From an uncultured Desulfuromonas sp. (GTDB lineage Bacteria; Desulfobacterota; Desulfuromonadia; Desulfuromonadales; Desulfuromonadaceae), in the NCBI RefSeq assembly GCF_963676955.1, contig NZ_OY781461.1, forward strand, positions 1,436,001 to 1,500,000: a stretch of DNA of 64,000 bases, written 5' to 3'. Positions 41,125-49,733 of this stretch are shown one piece after another (the first letter of the stretch is position 1; each line of letters opens with the position of its first letter). The translations under genes and the position numbers were made by a program. The notes under the pieces were generated by a model. That model ran no database searches. It was not told the origin of the DNA and saw nothing but the letters and a program-made list of their open reading frames with translations.

Positions 41125-42039
41125 ATGGAACTCTACCAACTGCAATCTTTCGCGGTGATCGCCCAGACCAAAAATCTGACCCGTGCGGCGGAAACCCTCA
41201 ACCTGAGTCAGTCGGCGTTGTCCAGCCAGCTTAAAGGGCTGGAGGAGGATCTCGGCGTCACCCTGTTTAAGCGTGGCGCACGCGGTATGCGTTTGACGCT
41301 GCAGGGAGAGCAGTTGCTCGATGAGGCCAACCAGGTGCTCAGTTCGGTACGCCAATTGCGTGAACAGGCTCATGCGCTGCATCAGGGCGGCGGTGAGCTG
41401 GTGACGCTGGGCCTTAACGCCAGTCCGTCATTTTTGCGTATCGCCGCAATCTCTCGGCGCCTCAGCCAGTTGCATGGTGAGGTGCGGCCGGTGTTTCAAA
41501 CCAGCCAGACCGTCAATACGGCGCGTATGTTGCGTGAGGGACAGATAGATGTCGGCTTTCATTACGGCCGCATGCGTGAACGCGATATCGTTCATCAGGT
41601 GTTGGCCGAGGTGCGGGTGTGCGTGGTGATTCCCACCCGCCTGACCGAGGATGTTGAATGTCTCGACTGGACGCAGGTGGCGGCGCTGCCGTGGATCTGG
41701 GTCGGCAATGACTGCCCGTTTTACACCATGCTGATGGAGCGCATTGAACGGCAACGGCTGCCGCGCCAGGTAGTGACCACGGTGGATGAGCAGATCGTGC
41801 GTGAATTGGTGGCCGACGGCCAGGGGGTCGCCATGATGCGCGAGGATGAGGCCATGCCGCTGGTGCAGAGCGGCCGGGTCAAGATCTGGGAGCCGGGCTG
41901 GTTGACCCTGCCGCTGGGACTGGCCTGGTTGAGCAAAAATGCCGGACAGGATCGCATCCGTTCGATGGTCAGCGTCATTCAGGACGTCTGGCAGAGCGAG
42001 CAGTCCGGCGAGGACAGCGAAACCCCTTATTGGCTGTAA
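41125..42039 (+). CDS. LysR-family transcriptional regulator
   Basis: 304 residues. The N-terminal winged HTH (LQSFAVIAQTKNLTRAAETL, LSQSALSSQLKGLEEDLGVT) and a linker precede a substrate-binding domain from about 90. It is divergent from the symporter and its accessory gene (165 bp gap), which it probably regulates. Confidence 0.92.
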   Translation: MELYQLQSFAVIAQTKNLTRAAETLNLSQSALSSQLKGLEEDLGVTLFKRGARGMRLTLQGEQLLDEANQVLSSVRQLREQAHALHQGGGELVTLGLNASPSFLRIAAISRRLSQLHGEVRPVFQTSQTVNTARMLREGQIDVGFHYGRMRERDIVHQVLAEVRVCVVIPTRLTEDVECLDWTQVAALPWIWVGNDCPFYTMLMERIERQRLPRQVVTTVDEQIVRELVADGQGVAMMREDEAMPLVQSGRVKIWEPGWLTLPLGLAWLSKNAGQDRIRSMVSVIQDVWQSEQSGEDSETPYWL

Positions 42040-42045
42040 GATGTT

Positions 42046-42333
42046 TTATGAAAGGGTGCAGCTTGGTGGCGTCGAGCCGGTGACCTCAATGCCGAGTTTT
42101 TTCAGGGTGGTGATCAGGTCGGAGACCGTATAGCCCTCACCAAAGCAGCCGCAGTCGCTGTACGGATCGAGCTCGCTGAGTTGTTCCGTCAACTGACCAA
42201 CCAGCTCCGCCTGGTCCCGATGATTCTCGGCATTTTCCACCACCCGTTGCAAGGGGGCGACCAGATAGTCGGGCAGTTCGCCTTGTTCATGTTCTTTGCG
42301 GATGGCTGCGGCCAGTTGTTCAAAGAGCTTCAT
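42046..42333 (-). CDS. Conserved-looking small protein, unknown function
   Basis: 95 residues. The first 50 residues form a charged helix (LFEQLAAAIRKEHEQGELPD), followed by YSDCGCFGEGYTVSDLITTL and a C-terminal Cys. The CGC motif could bind metal. GAGGAGGG precedes the ATG. No family recognised. It ends 6 bp from the convergent LysR stop. Confidence 0.7.
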   Translation of the reverse strand: MKLFEQLAAAIRKEHEQGELPDYLVAPLQRVVENAENHRDQAELVGQLTEQLSELDPYSDCGCFGEGYTVSDLITTLKKLGIEVTGSTPPSCTLS

Positions 42334-42481
42334 TTTCCCTCCTCACCGTTTCTCGTCCAAGGATCACGTTCGTTTCCGATCAGCTTGCCTGATGAATCAC
42401 CATTCTACAACGCTGTTGCCCTCTATTGTTTTATCTTTTGCCGTGTTATGCTGCGCCACAATTTATCAATAAGGAGTGTGT

Positions 42482-42871
42482 ATGGAATTGTCCATGAAAT
42501 GGCGTCGGCCCCTGTTTGGCGGCGCGGCAATTCTGCTGTTGGCGGTGGCCGCCTGCGGCGAAAATATCGCCCCGAAGGCGTTGAATCAGCAATTAAAGAA
42601 AAAGAACCGTCCCGTGGTGGTGGATGTGCGCAGTTCGTTTGAATATCAGTCCGGACATGTGCCGGGCGCCATCCATGTGCCGCTCTGGTCGGTGCCGTTC
42701 AGTCGTTCGAAGCTGCCGAAAGAATTGGACGGAATCGTCATTTATTGTGAGCATGGCCCGCGGGCGGTGTTGGCGCGCGGTCTGTTTTTGCTCATCGGGG
42801 TGCGCCCCGTGGCTTTCCTCAAAGGACATATGGCGGCCTGGCGCCAGGCGCGCTTGCCCATGGAAAAATAA
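42482..42871 (+). CDS. Rhodanese-domain lipoprotein
   Basis: 129 residues. A lipoprotein signal ends at LLAVAAC (Cys25). The rhodanese domain has VVVDVRSSFEYQSGHVPGAI and the active-site loop IYCEHGPRA with Cys89. It probably transfers sulfane sulfur or binds oxyanions in the periplasm. AAGGAG lies 5 bases before the ATG. Confidence 0.87.
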   Translation: MELSMKWRRPLFGGAAILLLAVAACGENIAPKALNQQLKKKNRPVVVDVRSSFEYQSGHVPGAIHVPLWSVPFSRSKLPKELDGIVIYCEHGPRAVLARGLFLLIGVRPVAFLKGHMAAWRQARLPMEK

Positions 42872-42901
42872 TCTGGTTGTTCGACTTAAATGGAGAAAAA
42901 G

Positions 42902-43234
42902 ATGACGTACCAATCCCCTCAAGAATTTTCCGATGCCACGGTGACCTGCAAGGCCAATCTTTATTTTGACGGTCAAGTGATCAGCCACAGTCTGACCCTG
43001 GCCAACGGCGAAAAAAAGACCCTTGGTGTGATGTTTCCCGGTATTTATCGTTTTGAAACCAATGCGGCGGAAAAAATGGAAATTATTGCCGGGCAGTGCA
43101 AGGTGAAGGTGGCCGATCAAGGCGGTTGGATCGGTTTTGAAGCCGGAACATGGTTTGATGTGCCGGCCAAGTCGTTTTTTGAAATCGAAGTGATCGGCGA
43201 TTCTGTGGAATACGTCTGCTCATTTATTTCGTAG
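42902..43234 (+). CDS. ppnP: Pyrimidine/purine nucleoside phosphorylase PpnP (YaiE/DUF1255)
   Basis: 110 residues of the cupin-like DUF1255 family: TCKANLYFDGQVISHSLTL, TLGVMFPGIYRFETNAAEKM, FEAGTWFDVPAKSFFEIEV. E. coli PpnP phosphorolyses many nucleosides. GGAG lies 8 bases before the ATG at 42902. Probably a single cistron or co-transcribed with the rhodanese gene 30 bp upstream. Confidence 0.88.
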   Translation: MTYQSPQEFSDATVTCKANLYFDGQVISHSLTLANGEKKTLGVMFPGIYRFETNAAEKMEIIAGQCKVKVADQGGWIGFEAGTWFDVPAKSFFEIEVIGDSVEYVCSFIS

Positions 43235-43252
43235 TTCTCTGGAAAGGATGTC

Positions 43253-44074
43253 ATGATTCAAATAGGATGTTGGCATACTCTGGTGGTGACGTCGCGTGAT
43301 GATCGCGGGGCAACGCTGCTTCTTGACGGGCAGCCCGTGTTGCTGCCGAAAAAAGAATGTCCCATGGCCACTCAGATGGGTGATGAGATGACGGTGTTCG
43401 TGTACAACGGCCGTCACGATCAGTTGATGGCAACCTTCAAAAAACCTCTCGCGGAAGCGAACCAGTTTGCCCTGATGCGTGTCAGTCAGGCCAATAAGTT
43501 TGGGGCGTTTGTTGATTGGGGCCTCGACAAAGAGTTGCTGGTGCCGTTTGCCGAGCAACCGGAGCGGATGAAGATCGGCCGTGATTATATTGTCCATGTC
43601 GGCCTCGACAACACCGGGCGTTTGATCGGCAGTACCCGCATCGAACGTTTCCTCGAAGCGGAGGAGATTCCGTTTAATCCGGGGGAAGAGGTCGATGTGC
43701 TGATCTGGCAATTGACCGAGCTGGGCGCCAAGGTGATTGTTAACAACCGCTATGCCGGTTTGATCTATCAGGATGAGCTGCCTCCTGATCTCAAGCGTGG
43801 TGAGCAGGGTAAGGCCTATGTCATGCGTGTGCGTGACGACAACCTGATCGATATCACCCTGCGCAAGGTGGGCAAAGCCGGTATGGACGAGGCGCGTCAG
43901 GTGGTGTTTGAGGCGTTGCAGGTGGAAGGGCGGCTGCCGCTGACCGACAAGAGTGCGCCGGAAGAGATTGAGCAGATGTTGGGATTAAGCAAGAAGGCGT
44001 TTAAGCGGGCTGTCGGCATATTGTATAAGGAACGGCTGATTGAGCTTGGTGAGGGCGAGATTCGTTTGCGCTGA
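43253..44074 (+). CDS. CvfB-family S1 RNA-binding protein
   Basis: 273 residues. Tandem S1-like domains (TSRDDRGATLLLDGQPVLLP; QANKFGAFVDWGLDKELLVP; ELGAKVIVNNRYAGLIYQDE) are followed by a winged-helix end (LGLSKKAFKRAVGILYKERL). This is the CvfB/YitL layout. AAAGGA lies 5 bases before the ATG. The family binds RNA; its targets here are unknown. Confidence 0.87.
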   Translation: MIQIGCWHTLVVTSRDDRGATLLLDGQPVLLPKKECPMATQMGDEMTVFVYNGRHDQLMATFKKPLAEANQFALMRVSQANKFGAFVDWGLDKELLVPFAEQPERMKIGRDYIVHVGLDNTGRLIGSTRIERFLEAEEIPFNPGEEVDVLIWQLTELGAKVIVNNRYAGLIYQDELPPDLKRGEQGKAYVMRVRDDNLIDITLRKVGKAGMDEARQVVFEALQVEGRLPLTDKSAPEEIEQMLGLSKKAFKRAVGILYKERLIELGEGEIRLR

Positions 44075-44115
44075 TTGCCTGATGCTCTCTGTTAGGTGTG
44101 CGCCACTTCTCAGGG

Positions 44116-44310
44116 TTAGCAACCCCGTTCTCCCGTACTGCAGCGCCGAACGTAATAAGCGTCGTCGTGATGGTTGTCGGCAAACTGTTTGAGCGTCAGC
44201 GAGTTTTTGCCGACATCACGGCGTAAGCGCCTGAAGTGAGGGGACTCGAAGAGCGCGAAGCCCGGGAGTCGTTTTTCTGTCCCTTTTGACGACGCAAAAG
44301 GGGCCCGACG
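44116..44310 (-). pseudogene. 3' part of an open frame split by IS copy B
   Basis: On the minus strand this reads APFASSKGTEKRLPGFALFE, then SPHFRRLRRDVGKNSLTLKQ and ends FADNHHDDAYYVRRC...GC at TAA 44118-44116. It joins in frame to the part at 45622-45940 when the IS and one GACG copy are removed. The Arg/Ser-rich composition is unusual, so it may be a repeat-associated open frame rather than a true protein. Confidence 0.5.
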
Positions 44311-45621
44311 TGTTCGGGTAACCTACATAGGTAACACTTTGGTCCAGGTACATAGGTAACACTTTTGTATCCTCATAGACACTTCACAAGGAGGTGCCTA
44401 TGCCCTGGAAAGAGGTTAAACCTATGGAACAGAAGCTGCTCTTTATCGCCGATCACCTGCGGCGTGTCGCTAACTTCTCAACGCTCTGCAAATCTTATGG
44501 CATCAGTCGCCGCACAGGGTATAAGTGGCTCAATCGTTATCGCCAATTGGGACTTGATGGTCTCCAGAATCAATCGCGCTGCCCTAAAACCAACCCCTTA
44601 AAAACGCCCTATTGTGTTCGAGAGGCGATCATCAAGGTCCGTCGCGAGTACAAAGATCCTCCTGGAGCAAAGAAGATCAAGGTGTTGCTTGAACAAGAAC
44701 ACCCTGATTGGGATATCCCATCGAAGACAACCATCCATAAAATCCTCCTGGAGGCTGAACTGATTACGCCCAGCAAGTCTCGTCGGCGCGTTCCTGTTCA
44801 CCCGCAACCTTTTGCTCCGGTTGATAAACCTAACCAGGTCTGGTCTGCAGCCTTCAAAGGGCAGTTCAAGACCGCTGATGGCAAATGGTGTTATCCCCTT
44901 ACCATCATGGATCATCACAGCCGTTATCTACTGGCCTGTCGTACGTTAAGTGCGACAACAACAGATGATACCATGGCGATCTTTGATCAATTATTTCGGC
45001 AATATGGCTTGCCGGAGCGTATTCGCACCGATAATGGTGCGCCGTTTGCCAGTAGTGGGCTTGCCGGATTATCCCACCTATCCAAGTGGTGGATTCGTCT
45101 GGGGATCGCCCCGGAACGCATTATGCCAGGGAAGCCGCAACAGAACGGACGTCATGAACGGATGCATTCCACCCTCAAAAAGGCTGCCATCACGCCTGCC
45201 GCTGGTAATGCCCAACAACAGCAAAAAGCGTTCGACCACTTTATTGACACCTATAACCATAAACGGCCCCACGAAAGCCTGGGCCAAAAAACTCCAGCGA
45301 CAGTTTATGTGACGTCATCGAAAAACATGCCGGAGCAGTTGCCTGAGCTGGACTATCCTGCCCATTTCAATATTTGCCTGGTCAATCACAATGGCGTCAT
45401 TTATCACTTGAAGCACCGGGTTTACATCGCGTGTCTGCTCAAGGGAGAAAAAGTAGGGCTGGAGCAGACCAGTGACACACAATGGAATGTGTACTTTGCA
45501 AATATCAAACTTGGTCACTTCGACATGAGTGACATAACAACGGATCGCAACGGCTATATCAGCCTCAATGTGTAAACCATGTAGGTGGACTTTTCTGTTA
45601 CCTATGTACTTGACCCGGACA
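44311..45621 (+). mobile_element. IS481-family insertion sequence, copy B (1311 bp)
   Basis: Base for base the same as copy A at 30143-31453 as far as I can compare, with the same inverted ends. It has its own 4-bp target duplication GACG (44307-44310 and 45622-45625), which shows an independent insertion. It lies in a gene-poor stretch between the CvfB-like gene and a GGDEF/EAL gene. Confidence 0.93.
44400..45575 (+). CDS. IS481-family transposase, first DDE aspartate replaced by Ala (copy B)
   Basis: 391 residues, identical in sequence to the copy A product, including VWSAAFKGQF with the GCC codon at 44850-44852 (Ala151). The later TDNGAPFASS and GRHERMHST acidic residues are kept. Start and ribosome site are as in copy A. 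Confidence 0.9.
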   Translation: MPWKEVKPMEQKLLFIADHLRRVANFSTLCKSYGISRRTGYKWLNRYRQLGLDGLQNQSRCPKTNPLKTPYCVREAIIKVRREYKDPPGAKKIKVLLEQEHPDWDIPSKTTIHKILLEAELITPSKSRRRVPVHPQPFAPVDKPNQVWSAAFKGQFKTADGKWCYPLTIMDHHSRYLLACRTLSATTTDDTMAIFDQLFRQYGLPERIRTDNGAPFASSGLAGLSHLSKWWIRLGIAPERIMPGKPQQNGRHERMHSTLKKAAITPAAGNAQQQQKAFDHFIDTYNHKRPHESLGQKTPATVYVTSSKNMPEQLPELDYPAHFNICLVNHNGVIYHLKHRVYIACLLKGEKVGLEQTSDTQWNVYFANIKLGHFDMSDITTDRNGYISLNV

Positions 45622-45940
45622 GACGTGCGGGCGCGGAAGCCCGCGTCACGTGGGCACCAACATTGCCAACGGATGAAGTTTGCCAGCGCGATCTGTTCCG
45701 AATGACGAACCACTGAAGATCGAGACCAAAGTCAAGACCGCCGGGTCTCGTCCCGGCAGCCGACATACTTTTGACTGGCCGCTCAAAAGGATGCAAAAAC
45801 CGGCTGAACACCTCCTGAACCTGGGTCCACCGACAATGTGTTTGTTTCCGTTCTGCGTCGCAGATCCGGCTTGCCGCCCTTGAGCTCGGCAAATCGTGCA
45901 ACTCATCTTCTCTGGCATAAAACCGTGATAACAATCGCAC
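45622..45940 (-). pseudogene. 5' part of an open frame split by IS copy B
   Basis: The minus frame starts MRLLSRFYAREDELHDLPSS and ends GNVGAHVTRASAPAR at the IS edge. Rejoined to 44116-44306 it gives about 169 residues. It is rich in Arg, Ser and His and has no recognised domain. It also overlaps an alternative minus frame, so coding status is uncertain; the DNA may be part of a repeat family found elsewhere in the genome (inference). Confidence 0.45.
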
Positions 45941-45974
45941 GACTCTCTCTTTCTTCCGTAGCCCCGGTTAAACG

Positions 45975-45993
45975 GGTGGGCAGTGCCCACCCT
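45975..45993. repeat. Short GC-rich palindrome
   Basis: GGGTGGGC and GCCCACCC form a stem around a 2-3-base loop, near the start of the split open frame. It may be a REP-type unit. Confidence 0.4.
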
Positions 45994-46064
45994 GCGGTAG
46001 TCTGTTGTTTAGCACCCCAGCCCTCCTGTTCAGCAGCGCCGAATATAAGGTGCGTTATCTTTTG

Positions 46065-48389
46065 TTATCCTTCCCCGTTTTCACCTTGTCGCACCATTTC
46101 TGCAATCCGTTCCGGCGGCACCGCCGGACTATAGAGAAATCCCTGAATTTCGTGACAGTTGTGCTGTTCGAGAAACTTACGCTGGCCGTGGGTTTCGACC
46201 CCTTCGGCAACGATGTTGAGCTTCAGCGTGGCGCCCATTTCAAGGATGGCGCCGACAATGGCGGCGTCAGTCTCACTTTGTTCGATGTCACGGACAAAGT
46301 CGCGGTCGATTTTCAGGGTGTTGACCGGAAACCGTTTCAGATAGGCCAGTGAAGAATAGCCGGTGCCGAAGTCATCGATAGCAACATGCACGCCCAGGTT
46401 CTGGATGGTCTGGAGAATATTGATGGTCGCCTCGGGGTTTTGCATGATGACGGTCTCGGTGATCTCCACCTCCAGCCATTGTGGCGCAAGGCCGGTTTCT
46501 TTAAGTACATCGGTGATGGTTTTGAGCAGGCTCTGCTGTTGAAGCTGATGTCCGGAAAAGTTGACGGCCATGCGGATGGGCGGTAGCCCCTGTTGTTGCC
46601 AGCGCAGGCATTGGCGGCACGACTCCTCAAGCACCCAGCGGCCGATGACGCCGATCAACCCCGATTCTTCGGCCAGCGGGATAAATTCGGTCGGCATGAT
46701 CCAGCCCATCTCCGGATGGTTCCAGCGGATCAGCGATTCCACCGAAGTGATCTGGCCGCTGCGGATATTGACCTTGGGTTGATAGTGGAGGACAAATTGT
46801 TGCTGCTGCAGCGCGACATGGAGACCGTTAAGCAGACGCAGGCGATTGTCCTGATTGAGGTCAATCTGATCGGTAAAAAACTGGATACCGTTGCGGCCGC
46901 CTGATTTGACGGAGAGCAGGGCGATTTCGGCTTTTTTCAAAAGCTCTTCCGGAGTGTCGCCGTCCTGGGGATAGAGAGCGATGCCGGTGCTGGTGGTCAG
47001 AAACAGTTCGTGACTGTTGACGGCGATTTTAGGGGTGAGAGCCTGGGTGATTTTGACCGCCAGGCTGTGAACGATGTCGGCACTTTCCACATTGACCAGC
47101 ATGATGACGAACTCATCGCCATTCAACCGACCGACCACATCAACCTCGCGGACCTGGGCGAGCAAACGTTGGCTGACGGCTTTGAGGACTTCGTCGCCGA
47201 TGGCGCTGCCCAGAGCATCGTTGACCAGTTTAAAGCGGTCGATATTGATGATCAGAAAGGCGGTGTTCTTGCGCTCCCGTTTGGCCATCAAGGTGACCTG
47301 TTGCGCACGCTCCATAAAATTTGACCGATGGGCCAGCCCGGTAAGTTGGTCAAAGTTGGTCAACTGGTCAAGGCGTGCTTCGGCCTGGCGACGTGCGGTG
47401 ATGTCGCGAAAAATACCCCACAACGTACGGTGTTGGTCGTTTTCCTCCAACAGGGTCACGTTGCTGTCGACAATTACTTCGTGCTGCTCATCGGTGGTGC
47501 GCATGGTCAATTCTGTGGCGGGAAACGGCGTGCCGTTTTCCAGTAAGAACACCTGACGCTGCCAGCGGGGGCGATCGTTCCGGTCCATCAGATTGCTCAA
47601 GTCGATCCGGCTGCTATCCGGATCGATGTTAAGTACGTTGCGTGACGACTGGTTGGCGTAATCAATGGTGCCGTCGGGTCGAAACTGGATAATCATGTCA
47701 TTGGCATGATCGAGAAAATTGCCCAGCCGCCGCGCCAGGGTTGAGGCTTCAGCGCTTTTGCGCCGCAAGGCATGGGTGAGAAAGGTGCAGATAAAGGCGA
47801 CGGCCGTATTGAGCAGGGTGACCCACAGCCACAGCAGCAGGAGAAAGGTTTCCGATTGCGGCGAGGTCCCTTCCAGCGGCTGATAGATGTACGGCAGCAG
47901 GTTGTAATGCCCGGCGATCAGCGCCCAGGCGTAGAACAGGCCGTTCAACGCGCCGATACCCAGCACGTCACGGCGGCTTTCCAACAAGAAGGCCGCTTCA
48001 ATGGTGGTGACCAGATACAAAGGCCACAGCCAACTGTTGCCGCCGCCGGTGAAATGGATCAGCACGGTGACAACAAAAATATCCAGCAGAATATGCAGGT
48101 GATCGACAAAGGCGAAACGGGCGATTTTCAGGTAGTAGTAATGGTAGACCAGGTTGTACAGGTTAAGCGTTGAGAGGGTGCCGAGGAGTAAGGCGTATTG
48201 CAGGATTGACAGGTCAAAGGTCGATTGGGACCAGACCAGCATGAGTTCAGCGACCAGACAGAACAGGACGATGGCGCTGATCAGTTGCCAGCGAACGCGG
48301 GTGATCAGTTGGGTGCGCTCCAGCCGACCCTGGAGGCTGGTGGGCAGAGCTCCCGGATCGGCGGATGTCTGTGGGGTCGGGTTGGTCAT
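46065..48389 (-). CDS. Membrane GGDEF-EAL protein with degenerate GGDEF motif
   Basis: 774 residues. Five or six membrane helices at about 35-205, a PAS domain at about 225-330 (DHANDMIIQFRPDGTIDYAN), a GGDEF domain with GRLNGDEFVIML (Asn instead of the first Gly; the I-site REVD is kept five residues before) and an EAL domain: VESLIRWNHP, AVNFSGHQL, EVEITET, IDDFGTGYSS, LKIDRDF, IVAEGVET, EIQGFLYS. The EAL catalytic residues are present, so it is more likely a c-di-GMP phosphodiesterase than a cyclase. The start has no strong ribosome site. Confidence 0.9.
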   Translation of the reverse strand: MTNPTPQTSADPGALPTSLQGRLERTQLITRVRWQLISAIVLFCLVAELMLVWSQSTFDLSILQYALLLGTLSTLNLYNLVYHYYYLKIARFAFVDHLHILLDIFVVTVLIHFTGGGNSWLWPLYLVTTIEAAFLLESRRDVLGIGALNGLFYAWALIAGHYNLLPYIYQPLEGTSPQSETFLLLLWLWVTLLNTAVAFICTFLTHALRRKSAEASTLARRLGNFLDHANDMIIQFRPDGTIDYANQSSRNVLNIDPDSSRIDLSNLMDRNDRPRWQRQVFLLENGTPFPATELTMRTTDEQHEVIVDSNVTLLEENDQHRTLWGIFRDITARRQAEARLDQLTNFDQLTGLAHRSNFMERAQQVTLMAKRERKNTAFLIINIDRFKLVNDALGSAIGDEVLKAVSQRLLAQVREVDVVGRLNGDEFVIMLVNVESADIVHSLAVKITQALTPKIAVNSHELFLTTSTGIALYPQDGDTPEELLKKAEIALLSVKSGGRNGIQFFTDQIDLNQDNRLRLLNGLHVALQQQQFVLHYQPKVNIRSGQITSVESLIRWNHPEMGWIMPTEFIPLAEESGLIGVIGRWVLEESCRQCLRWQQQGLPPIRMAVNFSGHQLQQQSLLKTITDVLKETGLAPQWLEVEITETVIMQNPEATINILQTIQNLGVHVAIDDFGTGYSSLAYLKRFPVNTLKIDRDFVRDIEQSETDAAIVGAILEMGATLKLNIVAEGVETHGQRKFLEQHNCHEIQGFLYSPAVPPERIAEMVRQGENGEG

Positions 48390-48496
48390 CAGCGTGCCGT
48401 CATTAGAGTTGTCTGGGATGATACACGTTCAACGAATTAGACGGCAATATTTTTTAGGAATGTCTCAATGAAAAAGTTGTCAGATTGTTAAGGGGC

Positions 48497-48550
48497 GGCG
48501 TCTTGCGCAGTCACGGTTTATTGTTTAACCGTTGAGTTGCGCAAGACGCC
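48497..48550 (-). terminator. Large hairpin after the AcuI/YhdH gene
   Basis: GGCGTCTTGCGCA and TGCGCAAGACGCC form a 13-bp stem with an inner ACGGTT/AACCGT stem. It lies 20 bp after the reductase stop and is followed on the minus strand by GCCCCTTAAC. It probably ends that transcript. Confidence 0.6.
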
Positions 48551-48570
48551 CGGATACGTAAGAAGGGTGG

Positions 48571-49560
48571 TCAGGGTTTGACGAGCTGACGTCGTTTCAA
48601 TGTACCGGCCAACATGGCCGAAATGGCCTGCTCCAGTCCTTCTAAACCGATCTCATCATTCATAGTTTCCAGCTGAGGCAGGCACCACTCGCCGGCAAGC
48701 TTGTTCCAGACGGTCTGGCGCCGTGGCATAGGGCATTCGGCGGAATCGATACCGATGAGGCGCACTCCACGCAGGATGAACGGGAAGACGTTGATCTCCA
48801 GGTTGGGCGAGCCGACCAGGCCGCAGCAGGTGACGACACCGTCGTAACGGGTGGCTTTGATGGCGGCGGCCAGCATGTCGCCACCGACACAATCCACAAC
48901 ACCGGCCCAGCGTGGTTTAAGCATGGGGCGCTCACCGTTTGCGGTGACCTCAGCGCGGCTGATCACGGTCGTGGCGCCCAAGTCTTTAAGGTAGTCACTT
49001 TCAGATGCTTTGCCCGTGGCGGCGGTGACCTGGAATCCGCCTTTGGCGAGAATGGCCACGGCCAGGCTGCCGACGCCGCCGGTGGCGCCGGTGACGAGGA
49101 TTTCCCCCTGATCCGGTGTGACGCCGCCTTCGATCAGTTGTTGTACGCTGAGGGCGGCAGTCAATCCGGCGGTGCCGAACATCATGCTTTGTTTGAGGCT
49201 CATCCCTTCGGGCAGTCGGACTGCCCAGCTACTGGGAACGCGGATCATTTCGGCAAAGCCGCCGTCGGTTTCCATGCCCAGATCATAGCTGGTGACGATC
49301 ACTTCATCACCCGGCGAAAAGCGGCCATCGCTGCATTCAATGACGGTTCCCGCCGCATCAATCCCTGGAGTGTGGGGGAAGTTCCGGGTGACGCCGGGGT
49401 TGCCGGTGGCTGACAGGGCGTCCTTAAAGTTCAGTGACGAATAGGCGACCTGAACCAGTAACTCGCCAGCTGGCAGCTCGTCGACAGAGCGCTCCACCAC
49501 CTGGCGGACAAATTGTTTGGGTTGCGGATTAGTAACCTGTAGAGCACGAAAGGTTGTCAT
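48571..49560 (-). CDS. Acryloyl-CoA reductase/quinone oxidoreductase, YhdH (AcuI) family
   Basis: 329 residues of the zinc-free MDR family. Motifs are LNFKDALSATGNPGVTRNFP, HTPGIDAAGTV, the NADPH-binding VTGATGGVGSLAVAILAKGG and ESDYLKDLGATTVISR. YhdH/AcuI reduces acryloyl-CoA to propionyl-CoA with NADPH. AAGGAG lies before two adjacent ATGs (49563, 49560); the second has better spacing. It is divergent from the HxlR-type gene. Confidence 0.88.
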   Translation of the reverse strand: MTTFRALQVTNPQPKQFVRQVVERSVDELPAGELLVQVAYSSLNFKDALSATGNPGVTRNFPHTPGIDAAGTVIECSDGRFSPGDEVIVTSYDLGMETDGGFAEMIRVPSSWAVRLPEGMSLKQSMMFGTAGLTAALSVQQLIEGGVTPDQGEILVTGATGGVGSLAVAILAKGGFQVTAATGKASESDYLKDLGATTVISRAEVTANGERPMLKPRWAGVVDCVGGDMLAAAIKATRYDGVVTCCGLVGSPNLEINVFPFILRGVRLIGIDSAECPMPRRQTVWNKLAGEWCLPQLETMNDEIGLEGLEQAISAMLAGTLKRRQLVKP

Positions 49561-49681
49561 CATTGTCTCCTTGAATAGGGGGGCAAAGCCGGCGCACGTC
49601 TCAGGGCCGCCTTGTGCAAAAAACTCCGGGGTTTTCTTTTTTGTTCAAGAAGTGTAGAAAGGAAAGGTTACAACGGCAAGT

Positions 49682-49704
49682 ACCTACTCTGAAGTTTGGT
49701 AGTC
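49682..49704. promoter_or_regulatory. Candidate HxlR-type operator
   Basis: CTAC-N11-GTAG within ACCTACTCTGAAGTTTGGTA lies between the reductase and the HxlR-type gene. HxlR/YodB regulators bind TAC...GTA dyads, and the family often controls a divergent oxidoreductase. The match is short. Confidence 0.35.
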
Positions 49705-49733
49705 ACTTAAAAGATACTATTGTGAGATTTTAT

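Noticed and set aside
45646-45990. Alternative minus-strand frame starting MGTAHPFNRGYG
   Set aside because: It overlaps the frame that is restored by IS removal, starts within a GC-rich palindrome and stops at a TGA before the IS, with no family resemblance.
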